Origin: Caldilineaceae bacterium
Lineage (GTDB): Bacteria; Chloroflexota; Anaerolineae; Caldilineales; Caldilineaceae
Direction of reading: 5' to 3'
NCBI GenBank assembly: GCA_026645575.1
Contig: JAPKMW010000009.1
Coordinates: 62,001 to 126,000 of the forward strand
Length of the DNA: 64,000 bases
Under the pieces are notes generated by a model. That model was not told where the DNA came from. It made no database searches and saw only the letters and a program-made list of their open reading frames with translations. The translations under genes were made by a program, and so were the position numbers. Below are positions 17,309-26,350 of this stretch, in pieces. The first letter of the stretch is position 1; each line of letters opens with the position of its first letter.

Positions 17309-18100
17309 ATGACGGCGATCTGGGAACGGCTCTTTTCACTCGAAGGCAAAGTTGCCCTCATCACCGGCGCCGGGGGTGGGCTTGGGCGTGTGCTAGCCAG
17401 CGCCTTAGCCGAAGCCGGCGCTGATGTCGCGCTGCATGACCTAACTTTGGCTCCCCTGGAAGAAGTGAAGGATGCCGTGACCGCGACTGGTCGGCGGGCG
17501 CTCCCGATTACTGCCGACTTACGTGAGGTGACGGCTTGCCGACAGTTGATCAGCGAAGTACAGAACAAGTTGGGCCGGCTCGACATTTTGATCAACTGTG
17601 CCGCCACCAACCGGCGCAAACCGATCGCTGCCGTCACCGAGGATGATTTTGATACGATTGTGGCGGTCAATGTCAAGAGTATCTATTTTCTCTGTCAGGC
17701 TGTCCAACCCGTCATGGCCGTGCAGGGGGGCGGCAAGATCATCAACATCGGCTCGATCAACAGCTTTTACGGACTGGACACGGTTTCCGTCTATGGCCTG
17801 ACCAAAGGCGCGCTCACCCAGTTGACCAGAGTCATGGCCGTCGAGTGGGCCGGCCAGAACATCCAGGTCAACGGTATCGCTCCCGGCTTTCTATGGACAC
17901 CGCTCTCCCAACCCGTCTGGGCCGATGAGCAACGAGCGACGTGGTTGCGCAGTCGCATTCCCACCCGTCGCCCCGGCCAACCGGAAGAACTGGTCGGCAC
18001 CGTGTTGCTGCTCTCCTCAGCGGCATCATCGTATATCACGGGCCAAACACTGGTGGTCGATGGCGGTTTTCTGGCCGGCGGGTCGTGGGAGAAGGATTGA
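17309..18100 (+). CDS. SDR-family dehydrogenase, gluconate 5-dehydrogenase-like
   Basis: 263 residues. TGAGGGLG (19-26), ALHDLT after strand 2, a Cys in the usual NNAG place (INCAATNRR), catalytic Ser149, Tyr162, Lys166 (YGLTK). The NCAATN and GFLWTPL stretches recall IdnO/KduD-type keto-sugar-acid reductases. Together with the two other SDRs, the MDR and the epimerase it suggests several redox steps on one sugar acid. The gene ends 13 nt before a 33-bp perfect inverted repeat. Confidence 0.88.
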   Translation: MTAIWERLFSLEGKVALITGAGGGLGRVLASALAEAGADVALHDLTLAPLEEVKDAVTATGRRALPITADLREVTACRQLISEVQNKLGRLDILINCAATNRRKPIAAVTEDDFDTIVAVNVKSIYFLCQAVQPVMAVQGGGKIINIGSINSFYGLDTVSVYGLTKGALTQLTRVMAVEWAGQNIQVNGIAPGFLWTPLSQPVWADEQRATWLRSRIPTRRPGQPEELVGTVLLLSSAASSYITGQTLVVDGGFLAGGSWEKD

Positions 18101-18113
18101 TGTATCACCGCAC

Positions 18114-18265
18114 ACACAACAGCGGATTCAGGACGGGAGCGGATTTTTCAAAGGTCGGGTAATTTTCAACAACGAATAGGATTGGTGGCAAGAATTACCC
18201 ATCTGATCAAGGATGTTCTCATAGCATAAAGCAAATCCGCTCCCGTCCTGAATCCGCTGTTGTGT
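18114..18265. repeat. Perfect 33-bp inverted repeat with 86-bp spacer, family B copy 2
   Basis: The left arm 18114-18146 begins ACACAACAGCGGATTCAGGA and its exact mirror is at 18233-18265. The spacer is AT-richer than its surroundings and codes for nothing I recognise. The element ends 37 nt before the start codon of the solute-binding protein. It could be a small foldback (MITE-like) element or an RNA processing hairpin. Confidence 0.92.
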
Positions 18266-18302
18266 CCCGTGTTTTTTCAGCAATCAACAAGGAGGAACCA
18301 GT

Positions 18303-19811
18303 ATGCAGTTGCGTTTGATGAAATGGGGTAGTTTGTTGGCGGTACTGAGCTTGTTGCTGGCCGCCTGCGCGGGCGCACCAGCCCCGGCCGCGCCCGCCGC
18401 CAGTGACAGCGCCGCCCAACCGGCCAGCAGCAGCGACGCGGCCGCCACCGGCTCATCCGCCGACCGCGCCGTCGAAGCGGCCAAGCAGTACAGTGGCATT
18501 ACACTCAATGTCACCTGGGAATCGGGGTTGCAGGCGCAAGACCCGCTGCTCTTCTCTGGCCCCAAGTGGGAAGAGTTGACCGGCATCAAGATCAACGTGA
18601 TCGAAGTACCCTTCCCCGAACTCTATTCCAAAGCGGTGGCCGAGCATCTGGGGGGGACAGGCGCCTTTGATGTGATCAACTACTCCCCGGCCTGGACCGG
18701 TGACCTGGCCGAGAGTGGTGTGCTGGAACCGCTGGATGAGTACATTGCCAAATATGGCGCCGAACTGGATGATGTGTTGCCCACCTATCGCGGGCTGATG
18801 TATTGGAAGGGGGTCAACTACGGCCTCTTTGATGATGGCGACACCTTTGTCATGTACTATCGCAAAGATTGGTTTGAGGATCAGGCCAACAAAGACGAGT
18901 TCAAGGCCGCGTTCGGCCATGATCTGGTCGTCCCCACCACCTGGCAGGAGTGGGATGAAGCGTGTCAATTCTTCACTGAAAAGTTCTCGGCAGATGGCGC
19001 CTATGGCTGTGGCATCCAACGCGCCGAAGGGCAAGCCTATCTCTGGTTCATGGATCACTTCCGCGCCAATGGCGGCAAGTTCTTTGATGACGCCATGAGC
19101 GCCACCATCAACGATGAGATTGGCGTACAGACCCTCACCGAAATGGTCAACTCCAACCAGTTTATGCCGCCCGGTATCGAGAAATGGGGCTTTATCGAAA
19201 TTCTGAGCGCTTGGATGGATGGCAAGCTGGGCATGATCATCACCTGGCCGCCGATTGGTCGCTGGTCGGCTGGCTATGGCACGGATACCGAGCAACTGAG
19301 CTGGGTGCCGAAGAACCAGATTGCGGGCAAGGTTGGCTATGCCGTGCCGCCGGGCGGTCATCCCGAACTGGCTGGTGGTTTCAACCTGGGTGTCTCTGCC
19401 GATAGCCAGAACAAAGAAGCGGCCTATCTCTTTGTCCAGTGGTTACAAAGCCCGGAAATCAGCGGCGAACGGGTCAAGCTACAATATGCCCTGCGCGACC
19501 CCTATCGCGAATCCCATTTCAATGATGAAGGCTATCAGAGCCTCTGGCCGGAAGCCGCCCAATATTTGGATGTCTTGCGCCAAGGCGCCGAAACGGGCGT
19601 TCACGATTTGGGCATCCCCGGCGCCCGTGAATATGAAGAAGCGCTCGATCGGGCGATCACTGCCGCTTATGCTGGTGGCGATCCCAAGGAAGCGCTCGAC
19701 AAAGCCGCCGAAGAGTGGAATGCCATCACCGAGCGCATTGGCAAGGATGCCCAGCAAGCCGCCTACGATGAGTATGTGAGCAGCCGCGCCCCGAATGTTT
19801 ATCCGGAGTAA
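18303..19811 (+). CDS. CUT1-type sugar ABC transporter substrate-binding lipoprotein
   Basis: 502 residues. The signal peptide ends in the lipobox LLAAC (Cys about residue 22), followed by an Ala/Pro/Ser linker. The mature part has family 1 solute-binding features (GIKINVIEVPFPELYSKAV, DVINYSPAWTGDLAESG, VQWLQSPEISGERV). It would capture oligosaccharides outside the membrane. Its permease partners are most likely those at 33000 and 34617, 13 kb away, because all nearer permeases are of the CUT2 type. The start has a strong AAGGAGG. Confidence 0.9.
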   Translation: MQLRLMKWGSLLAVLSLLLAACAGAPAPAAPAASDSAAQPASSSDAAATGSSADRAVEAAKQYSGITLNVTWESGLQAQDPLLFSGPKWEELTGIKINVIEVPFPELYSKAVAEHLGGTGAFDVINYSPAWTGDLAESGVLEPLDEYIAKYGAELDDVLPTYRGLMYWKGVNYGLFDDGDTFVMYYRKDWFEDQANKDEFKAAFGHDLVVPTTWQEWDEACQFFTEKFSADGAYGCGIQRAEGQAYLWFMDHFRANGGKFFDDAMSATINDEIGVQTLTEMVNSNQFMPPGIEKWGFIEILSAWMDGKLGMIITWPPIGRWSAGYGTDTEQLSWVPKNQIAGKVGYAVPPGGHPELAGGFNLGVSADSQNKEAAYLFVQWLQSPEISGERVKLQYALRDPYRESHFNDEGYQSLWPEAAQYLDVLRQGAETGVHDLGIPGAREYEEALDRAITAAYAGGDPKEALDKAAEEWNAITERIGKDAQQAAYDEYVSSRAPNVYPE

Positions 19812-19815
19812 TTCG

Positions 19816-19880
19816 TGCGACGTGCTGCATGATTCGTCCCCTGAGCCTGTCGAAGGGGACGAATCATGCAGCACGTCGCA
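19816..19880. repeat. Perfect 26-bp inverted repeat
   Basis: Arms 19816-19841 (TGCGACGTGCTGCATGATTC ...) and 19855-19880, with the 13-nt loop TGAGCCTGTCGAA. CCTGAGCCTGTCGAAGG is a word that recurs in intergenic repeats of many bacteria. It starts 4 nt after the solute-binding protein gene and could terminate it or limit read-through. The remaining bases to 20007 show nothing else. Confidence 0.9.
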
Positions 19881-20007
19881 TTGGTATGTTTGTCGGGATT
19901 GTGGTCATTGGGTTACGATTCTGCTATCAGAACCGGGCTGGTACTAGCTTATCGACGTCGGTTCCGACTTGGTTCGCGTTGCTGTATAGGAGAAAGTTAG
20001 AACCAAC

Positions 20008-21600
20008 TTGACTACCGCAATGACCATATTCGCCACCCGTTGGCAGCGTCTGGAACTTAGCTTTACCAGCACTGTCATCTATAACAACCCAGTGCAAGAT
20101 GTCACCCTGCACGCCCGCTTTACTGCGCCTTCCGGTCGGGAATATACCGTTCCCGGCTTTTGGGACGGTGACAACGTGTGGCGGGTACGCTTTGCCCCGG
20201 ACGAGGAAGATTGGTGGCGCTACACCACCGTCTGTTCTGACCCCGACAATGATGGCTTGCATGACCAACAGGGCGCCTTTGAATGTAATGAAGGCGAAGG
20301 GCTGACCGCCTTTGAAAATCATGGGCCGGTGCGCTTGGCGGCCAACCGGCGCTACTTGGCCCACGCCGACGGCAAGCCCTTTTTCTGGCTCGCCGACACC
20401 GGCTGGTATGGCTCGCTGCTTGCCACCGATGAGGAATGGGTCTACTACTGTTGGACGCGCGCCCGCCAGGGTTATACTGCTATCCAGATTCAGACCACCC
20501 AGTGGGCCGCCCTCCCCAATGGCGACCGCTTGGGCGAACACGCCTTCACCGGCAATGACCGCATTGCCATCAACCCGGCCTTTTTCCAACGGCTTGACCA
20601 GCGGTTGGATACGCTCAATCGCTTTGGCTTATTGGCCGTACCCGTCTTGCTCTGGACCGCGGTTTGGATGGACCCGGCCATGAATGCGCTCAACCCCGGC
20701 AATGCGTTGCCCGAAGATCAGGCGATTGTGTTGGCAAAGTATATGGTGGCACGCTGGCAGGCCCACGATGTCGCCTGGATTCTCAACGGCGACGGTCGCT
20801 ATGAAGGGGACGTGGCGGCGCGTTGGCGGCGCATCGGGCAGGCCGTCTTTGGCGAAGACCCCCATGCGCCCGTTACCATGCACCCCTGTGGGACGCACTG
20901 GCCCTATGCGGACTTTCAAGAGGAAGCGTGGCTCGACATTGTCGGCTACCAGAGCGGCCACAGTATCAGCGATGAAGCGTTACGCTGGATCACGAGTGGC
21001 CCACCAGCCACCGATTGGCGAAAGCTACCGGCGCGGCCCTTTATCAACCTGGAGCCGCCCTATGAAAATCACATGGCCTTTCCGTCCAGTGAGCGCTTCC
21101 GTCCGCAAGAAGTACGCCGCGCCATCTATTGGAGTTTGCTCAACGCCCCGACGGCTGGTGTCACCTACGGCGGACATGGCGTCTGGGGTTGGGATGATGG
21201 CAGCGCACCGCCGCTAGGGCATCCTAAGACCGGCATTCCCTACCCGTGGCAGGATGCGCTGCACATGGCCGCCGGCGAACAGATGGCCCATCTGGCAAAG
21301 TTGATGCGCACCATTCCCTGGTATGAGTTGCGTCCGGCGCCGGAATTGGTGACGGTGCAACCGGGCGACCAGGAACCGCGCCGTTATATTGCCGCTGCGC
21401 AAAGCGCTGATCGGAGTCTGGCGCTGGTCTATATCCCCGAAGATGATCAAGTGACGCTTGATCTCTCCGGCTGGCGTGTACGACCAACGGCTGAGTGGTT
21501 CAATCCGCGCAATGGTGAGCGGCAACTGGCATATGGTTCGACGCAGCAATTCACCACCCCGACGCCGGGTGATTGGGTTTTGCTGCTGCAAACAAAATAG
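20008..21600 (+). CDS. DUF5060/DUF4038 glycoside hydrolase-like protein
   Basis: 530 residues in three parts. An N-terminal DUF5060 beta domain (about 5-100; FTAPSGREYTVPGFWDGD) is followed by a DUF4038 TIM barrel (about 105-430; PFFWLADTGWYG, ILNGDGRYEGD, TYGGHGVWGWDDG) and a collagen-binding-type C-terminal domain (ALVYIPEDDQVTLDL ... AEWFNPRNGE). Such proteins are probable retaining glycosidases acting on plant or microbial polysaccharide. It has no signal peptide. I use the TTG at 20008, 11 nt after AGGAGAAAG; an ATG at 20020 is the alternative. Confidence 0.8.
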   Translation: MTTAMTIFATRWQRLELSFTSTVIYNNPVQDVTLHARFTAPSGREYTVPGFWDGDNVWRVRFAPDEEDWWRYTTVCSDPDNDGLHDQQGAFECNEGEGLTAFENHGPVRLAANRRYLAHADGKPFFWLADTGWYGSLLATDEEWVYYCWTRARQGYTAIQIQTTQWAALPNGDRLGEHAFTGNDRIAINPAFFQRLDQRLDTLNRFGLLAVPVLLWTAVWMDPAMNALNPGNALPEDQAIVLAKYMVARWQAHDVAWILNGDGRYEGDVAARWRRIGQAVFGEDPHAPVTMHPCGTHWPYADFQEEAWLDIVGYQSGHSISDEALRWITSGPPATDWRKLPARPFINLEPPYENHMAFPSSERFRPQEVRRAIYWSLLNAPTAGVTYGGHGVWGWDDGSAPPLGHPKTGIPYPWQDALHMAAGEQMAHLAKLMRTIPWYELRPAPELVTVQPGDQEPRRYIAAAQSADRSLALVYIPEDDQVTLDLSGWRVRPTAEWFNPRNGERQLAYGSTQQFTTPTPGDWVLLLQTK

Positions 21601-21634
21601 AGATAATCAATCAAAAACCAAAGGAGTCATTGCA

Positions 21635-22711
21635 ATGAAATCAAAGGTTTTCTTAACGCTGGCCCTCATCCTTGCGTTGAGCCTGGCGGCATGTGTGGCC
21701 CCAGCCGCGCCAGCCGGTGGTGGTGAATCGGCTGGCGCACCGGCTGCCGAAGGGGGCGCCGTCACCATCGGCTATGGTGCGCCGGAATTGAGCGGCGGCC
21801 AGGGCGTCATCCTCTCTGGCATGGAGAATGGCGCCAAGGGCAAGGGCTGGGAATTTGTCAGCAACAATGCCAATTTTGACGCCTCGGCCCAGGCCAACCA
21901 GATCGATGACTTTATCGCCTCCGGCGTGAGTGCGATTGTCACTGTGCCGGTTGACAGCCAGGCGATCTGCGCCGCGGCCAAGAAGGCCAAGGACAACGGC
22001 ATCCCCTTCTTCACCATCGATCGCGCCCCCATTGGTTGCGAAATCGACATGACCGTGCAGTCGGACAACTATCTGGCCGGCAAGCAGGCTGGGGAAGCGA
22101 TGGTGGCGCTGTTGACTGAAAAGTATGGCGAGGCCAAAGGCACCGTGTTGGAACTGCAAGGCGACCTGGGCCAGAATGTGGCGCAGTTGCGCGGCGGCGG
22201 CTTCAATGATGTGATGAAGGAATACCCCAACATCACCGTCGTCTCCAAGCCGACTGAGTGGAAGGCCGAAAACTTCTCCCAGGCCACGCTCGACGTGGTG
22301 GCGGCCCAGGCGATCGACGGCATCTACCTGCACTCGGACTGTGTCGGCACCAAGGTTGTCACCGCCGCGCTGGAACAGTTGGGCAAGAAAGTGGCGCGCG
22401 GCGAAGAGGGTCACATCTTCATCACCGGCGTCGATGGCTGCCCGGATGCGCTCCAGTCGATCCGCGACGGCTTCTCCGATCAGGCATCCAGCCAACCGCT
22501 GCCTGACTTCGGTGTGGTCATTGCCGATTACATTGAAACTATTCTGGGCGGCGGCACGGTCGCCGAAGGCACCGTGACCAAGGACGGCGCGCCCTGGTCG
22601 CCGGCCACCATCGTCAAGAGCGACACCGGTTTGATGCTCAACCTGGCCACCACCTCCGTCACCGCCGACAACGTCGATGACGCCGCGTTGTGGGGCAACC
22701 AAGCCAAGTAA
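21635..22711 (+). CDS. CUT2 (ribose-type) sugar-binding lipoprotein
   Basis: 358 residues. Signal peptide with lipobox SLAAC (Cys about residue 20), a Gly/Ala-rich linker, then a periplasmic-binding-protein type 1 fold of the RbsB group: IDDFIASGVSAIVTVPVDSQ, DNGIPFFTIDRAP, VQSDNYLAGKQAGEAM, IYLHSDCVG. It delivers a monosaccharide to the CUT2 permease complex encoded next. An AAAGGAG site fixes the start at 21635. Confidence 0.9.
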   Translation: MKSKVFLTLALILALSLAACVAPAAPAGGGESAGAPAAEGGAVTIGYGAPELSGGQGVILSGMENGAKGKGWEFVSNNANFDASAQANQIDDFIASGVSAIVTVPVDSQAICAAAKKAKDNGIPFFTIDRAPIGCEIDMTVQSDNYLAGKQAGEAMVALLTEKYGEAKGTVLELQGDLGQNVAQLRGGGFNDVMKEYPNITVVSKPTEWKAENFSQATLDVVAAQAIDGIYLHSDCVGTKVVTAALEQLGKKVARGEEGHIFITGVDGCPDALQSIRDGFSDQASSQPLPDFGVVIADYIETILGGGTVAEGTVTKDGAPWSPATIVKSDTGLMLNLATTSVTADNVDDAALWGNQAK

Positions 22712-22752
22712 CGGTTACTTGTCAGTAAGCAACGATTAATTGCTAATGAAAC

Positions 22753-22822
22753 TTGCTCGTGACGACGCTCGGCGGCGTCATGTAGTCTGGACGCTCCGCT
22801 TCCCCAGTGTTGTCACGAGCAA
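22753..22822. repeat. Inverted repeat before the CUT2 permease
   Basis: TTGCTCGTGACGAC (22753-22766) is mirrored with one change at 22809-22822. It spans 70 nt and ends 15 nt before the permease start, overlapping the usual ribosome-site region. Confidence 0.75.
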
Positions 22823-22837
22823 ACCAGCCGGCTTTTT

Positions 22838-23908
22838 ATGAACAAAAATCAATCGAACGGCCTTTTTCTTTTCTTGATTGAAAATCTAATTTGGGTGCTG
22901 GTGCTGGTGGCGCTGGTGGTCTTTTCGCTCCTGTCGCCCAACTTTCTGACGCCCCACAATCTGGTCAATATTTTAGTCCGGGTGGCGGCGTTGGGGTTGT
23001 TGGTGATTGGGCAATCCTTTACGCTGATTACCGGCAACTTTGACCTTTCGTCCGAATCGACAATGGGCTTGACAGCGATGGTCGCCGGCTTGTTGATCGC
23101 TGCGCCGGAGCAGGGCGGGCTGGGCTGGCAGACCAATGCTTTTGTGGCGATTGGGGTGATGCTGGCCTTGGGCGTGGCGATTGGCTGGTTCAACGGCTTT
23201 CTCATCACCCGGCTGAAGATGAACAACTTTATTGTCACCGTCGCCATGCTCATGACGCTGCGCGGATTGACCTATGTCGTCTCGCCGGGGCAGAGTACTA
23301 GCTTTTTCCCGCCGGAATTTACCTTTCTGGGCAGCGGTTCGCTCTTTCGCTTCATTCTGCCCAATGGGCGCTTTTTGCCCGTGCCGGCGGCGGCGCTCTT
23401 TTTGCTGCTGGCCTTTGCCGTGGCCTTTGTCATCACCCGTTATCGCCGTTTTGGGCGCAATATGTATGCCGTGGGCGCGAACCGAGCCGCGGCAGAAGCA
23501 GCCGGGATTGACACTAATAAGCTGATCATGCGCGTCTACATCATCAGCGGTCTCTTTGCCGCGCTGGCCGGGCTGCTGGAAGCGGGACGGCTTGACAGCG
23601 CAACGCCCCGCACCGGCGCCGGCATGATCTTTCCGGTGCAGGCAGCGGCGGTCATTGGCGGCATCAGCCTCTTTGGCGGACGGGGGAGCATGATCGGCGC
23701 GTTGGGTGGGGTGCTGCTCTGGGGGATTCTGGATACGGGTCTCAATATCATGCAGGTGTCGCCCTTCTGGATCGAAGTGAGTCGCGGCGGGTTGTTACTC
23801 TTTGCCATGTTCCTGGATGCGCTCAAGGTGCGCTATTTGGGGCGGATTGCGACACAGAAGGCATTGGCGAAAAATCCGATTGGGTTGCAGGATCAGACGG
23901 CGTACTGA
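22838..23908 (+). CDS. CUT2 sugar ABC transporter permease 1
   Basis: 356 residues, eight to ten hydrophobic helices, BPD_transp_2 family: VIGQSFTLITGNFDLSSEST, the cytoplasmic AEAAGIDTNKLIMRVYIISG coupling loop, and GRGSMIGALGGVLLWG. It forms the membrane channel with the second permease at 26351. Its TGA stop lies inside the -35 box of the following toxin-antitoxin promoter. The nucleotide-binding partner is at 24772, after the inserted cassette. Confidence 0.9.
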   Translation: MNKNQSNGLFLFLIENLIWVLVLVALVVFSLLSPNFLTPHNLVNILVRVAALGLLVIGQSFTLITGNFDLSSESTMGLTAMVAGLLIAAPEQGGLGWQTNAFVAIGVMLALGVAIGWFNGFLITRLKMNNFIVTVAMLMTLRGLTYVVSPGQSTSFFPPEFTFLGSGSLFRFILPNGRFLPVPAAALFLLLAFAVAFVITRYRRFGRNMYAVGANRAAAEAAGIDTNKLIMRVYIISGLFAALAGLLEAGRLDSATPRTGAGMIFPVQAAAVIGGISLFGGRGSMIGALGGVLLWGILDTGLNIMQVSPFWIEVSRGGLLLFAMFLDALKVRYLGRIATQKALAKNPIGLQDQTAY

Positions 23909-23947
23909 CATGCTGCTATGTGCATGGTATAATGTGTACTGTAGCAG
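23905..23947 (+). promoter_or_regulatory. Promoter and operator of the MazF-type cassette
   Basis: CTGACA (23905-23910, 5/6) and a perfect TATAAT (23928-23933) are 17 nt apart. An inverted repeat CTGCTA/TAGCAG (23913-23918 and 23942-23947) brackets the -10 box, as expected for an autorepressed toxin-antitoxin operon. The -35 contains the stop codon of the upstream permease. Confidence 0.65.
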
Positions 23948-23978
23948 ATGCATGATATTATGTCTTAGGGGGTGAATC

Positions 23979-24230
23979 ATGTTAGCAACGGTTGAAGGCG
24001 TCTACCGCAATGGCAAAATTGAATTAACGGAAGTTCCGCAAGGCTTAAGTGAAAATACGCCCGTGATTGTCACTTTTATGCACAAACGGCATGTAGATCT
24101 GCAAGACTATGATATAAGCGAAGCCGAGGCAGCAGAACTGCGCGCTCGTTTACTACCTTTCGCCCAAGAATGGGACTCACCTGAAATGGATCTTTACGAT
24201 GACTACGACCGGATCAAGAGCGAGTTATAA
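23979..24230 (+). CDS. Antitoxin-like small protein (DUF104-like N-terminus)
   Basis: 83 residues. The opening MLATVEGVYRNGKIELTEVP with the following polar segment is the beta-strand DNA-binding start of the DUF104/AbrB-like antitoxins. The C-terminal half is acidic (EWDSPEMDLYDDYDR), suited to wrapping a basic toxin. Its last 32 nt overlap the toxin gene, giving translational coupling. GGGGG upstream serves as ribosome site. Confidence 0.75.
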   Translation: MLATVEGVYRNGKIELTEVPQGLSENTPVIVTFMHKRHVDLQDYDISEAEAAELRARLLPFAQEWDSPEMDLYDDYDRIKSEL

Positions 24231-24564
24231 ACGCGGCGATGTCGTATTAGTCCTTTTTCCTAATTCCGATCTGCGAACAGCCAAGCTACGTCCAGCGCTC
24301 ATTGTGCAAGCAGACAGGCTCAATACCGGGTTAGGGCAAGTGATAACGGCGATGATCACTAGTAGATTGCAACGTGCTACCCACCCAAGCCGAGTAACCG
24401 TTTTACTCAATTCACCAGAAGGTAAACAATCTGGTTTGCTCTCTGATTCTGTCGTGATGAGAGACAACTTAGCAACGGTGATCGAATCAGCGCTTGATCG
24501 CGTCATCGGCTCATTGCCTATGGGTCAGGTTGAAACAGCCTTGCGCCATACTCTTGACCTGTAA
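24199..24564 (+). CDS. MazF/PemK-family toxin (putative mRNA interferase)
   Basis: 121 residues with the PemK-fold landmarks: YKRGDVVLVLFPNSDL (strand 1-2 with the conserved R-G-D/E-V-V), KLRPALIVQ, THPSRVTV and an SGLLSDSVVMRDNLATV stretch. MazF-type toxins cut single-stranded RNA in ribosome-poor contexts. It pairs with the overlapping antitoxin gene. The pair interrupts a CUT2 transporter operon between permease and ATPase genes. Confidence 0.82.
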   Translation: MTTTGSRASYKRGDVVLVLFPNSDLRTAKLRPALIVQADRLNTGLGQVITAMITSRLQRATHPSRVTVLLNSPEGKQSGLLSDSVVMRDNLATVIESALDRVIGSLPMGQVETALRHTLDL

Positions 24565-24588
24565 ACGCAGGAATGAACTCTTATCGGC

Positions 24589-24756
24589 ATGTCCATTGTT
24601 ACCTTTCTGGTTTCGACTCACCCTCATTATAAACATGTGCCGCCGAATATCAAGCGCAATCGCATTCCTGAACCGGGACGCAGTTTTTCAGCGCCAAGCT
24701 TGCCGCAAATAGTCAGAGAAATTGAAGAATTGATCTTATATCTTCGGTTACCATAA
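24589..24756 (+). CDS. Small ORF, possible C-terminal remnant of a TA-associated protein
   Basis: A 55-codon ORF. The stretch [20 protein letters not shown] and the following ...[13 protein letters not shown] resemble, from memory, the C-terminal tail of DUF6516-type toxin-antitoxin-associated proteins, which normally follow a longer N-terminal domain absent here. An in-frame stop lies 15 nt upstream of the ATG, so the missing part is not encoded next to it. It fills the gap between the toxin and the ABC ATPase. Confidence 0.4.
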   Translation: MSIVTFLVSTHPHYKHVPPNIKRNRIPEPGRSFSAPSLPQIVREIEELILYLRLP

Positions 24757-24771
24757 ACATATCGAATCTTC

Positions 24772-26322
24772 ATGGCAAATCAAACTGTACCTTCTGTTCT
24801 AGAAATGCACGCCATCACCAAAAGCTTCCCTGGCGTACAGGCGCTCACCGACGTGGATCTCACCGTCGCCGCCGGGGAAATTCATGGGGTGATCGGCAAG
24901 AATGGCGCGGGCAAATCGACGCTCATGGCGATCCTCATGGGCATCCAGCAGGCCGACACGGGGACGATCACCATTCAGGGCCAAAGTTTTACGACGCTCA
25001 CGCCGGGGGCGGCGTTGGCGGCCGGGGTGGCCTATGTGCCGCAGCGCATCAACATGATGACCGCGCTCACCGTGGCCGAAAACATTCTGGCGGGCGATAT
25101 GCCGGTCAACCGGCTGGGCTTTGTCCAGTGGCGTACGGTTTATCGCGAGGCGGCGGAGCGCTTGACCAAACTGGGGCTGGATCTGGATGTCTATGCCCGT
25201 GTCGAGGGGTTGAGCGTGGCCGAGCAGACCATGTTGGCAATTGCCAAGGCGCTCTTTAGTAACGCCCGCCTCATCATCCTCGACGAGCCAACTGCGGCCC
25301 TGCCCCGCCCAGATATTGACCGCCTCTTTGCCTTTGTCCGCTCTTTGAAGGCGCAGGGGGTGGCCTTTATCTACATTTCGCACCACCTGGAAGAGGTCTT
25401 TGAACTGTGCGACCGGGTGACGGTTTTGCGCAATGGTCGGCGGGTGGAGACCTGCCCGGTCGAACAACTCGACATTCCCGGCTTGATCCGCTTGATGGTG
25501 GGTGAAGCGGTCGATGAATTTACCCGTTCCCATACGCAAGCACAGGTTGACAAATCAGTCCTGGGGGTCAATAAGCTGGTGCGTCGCGGTCACTACGAAG
25601 ACATCACCTTCACCCTTCATGCCGGCGAGGTGATCGGTATTGCCGGCTTGGAAGGCTGTGGCGCATCGACGTTGGCAAAGGGGCTGTTTGGCTTGCAGCC
25701 ACGGGGAACGGGCGATGTGCAGGTCAACGGCCAACCCTTCACCGCCGCCACACCGACCGACGCTTTTGACCAGGGGGTCGCCTATCTACCGCAAGATCGC
25801 TATCAACTAGGCATTGTCGGGGCGCGCCCCGTGCGGGAAAATGTTACCTACGCCATGCTTGACCGCTTGAGTCAACGTCTGGGGTTGATCAACCAGCGGG
25901 AGGAGCGGCGACTGGTGGCCGACTATATTCAACGCTTGGGCATTATCACCCCTGGTCAAGAGCAGGCGGTCAGTTTGCTCAGCGGCGGCAACCAGCAGAA
26001 GGTGGTCTTTGCCAAGCTGGCCTCCACCCAGCCCAAAGTCTTGATTCTGCATGAGCCGACCCAAGGCGTTGATGTGCAGGCCAAAGTGGACATTTATCGC
26101 ATCATCAGCGAGTTAAGCAGCCAGGGCGTCGGTATCTTGATCATCTCCAGCGAGGTGCGCGAATTGATCGGCGTTTGCGATTCGATCCTGGTCATGTATC
26201 GCGGCCGCATCACCGACAAATTTGTCATGGGCGACGCCAGGGCGACGCCGGAAAATATTTTGATTGCCATCGAAGGCGGTAGTAAAGACTTCAGTCTTTT
26301 TACCGGCGGGGAAGAAGCCTGA
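24772..26322 (+). CDS. CUT2 sugar ABC transporter ATPase (RbsA/MglA-like, two domains)
   Basis: 516 residues with two fused ABC domains. Domain 1 has Walker A GKNGAGKST (about 42-50), a signature LSVAEQTML and Walker B LIILDEPTAALP. Domain 2 has a degenerate Walker A (GLEGCGASTLAKG), signature LSGGNQQKV and Walker B LILHEPTQGVD. The second Walker A lacks the Lys, as is usual in CUT2 ATPases. It powers uptake through the two flanking permeases. Its last codons are part of a 15-bp inverted repeat. Confidence 0.92.
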   Translation: MANQTVPSVLEMHAITKSFPGVQALTDVDLTVAAGEIHGVIGKNGAGKSTLMAILMGIQQADTGTITIQGQSFTTLTPGAALAAGVAYVPQRINMMTALTVAENILAGDMPVNRLGFVQWRTVYREAAERLTKLGLDLDVYARVEGLSVAEQTMLAIAKALFSNARLIILDEPTAALPRPDIDRLFAFVRSLKAQGVAFIYISHHLEEVFELCDRVTVLRNGRRVETCPVEQLDIPGLIRLMVGEAVDEFTRSHTQAQVDKSVLGVNKLVRRGHYEDITFTLHAGEVIGIAGLEGCGASTLAKGLFGLQPRGTGDVQVNGQPFTAATPTDAFDQGVAYLPQDRYQLGIVGARPVRENVTYAMLDRLSQRLGLINQREERRLVADYIQRLGIITPGQEQAVSLLSGGNQQKVVFAKLASTQPKVLILHEPTQGVDVQAKVDIYRIISELSSQGVGILIISSEVRELIGVCDSILVMYRGRITDKFVMGDARATPENILIAIEGGSKDFSLFTGGEEA

Positions 26323-26333
26323 AGTCTTTACTA
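26280..26333. repeat. Perfect 15-bp inverted repeat spanning the ATPase stop codon
   Basis: TAGTAAAGACTTCAG (26280-26294) and its exact mirror (26319-26333). The left arm encodes part of the ATPase C-terminus (KDFSLF...) and the right arm ends 17 nt before the next start codon. The final dozen residues of the ATPase are thus repeat-encoded. Confidence 0.88.
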
Positions 26334-26350
26334 CGAAAAGGAGGCGTCCC

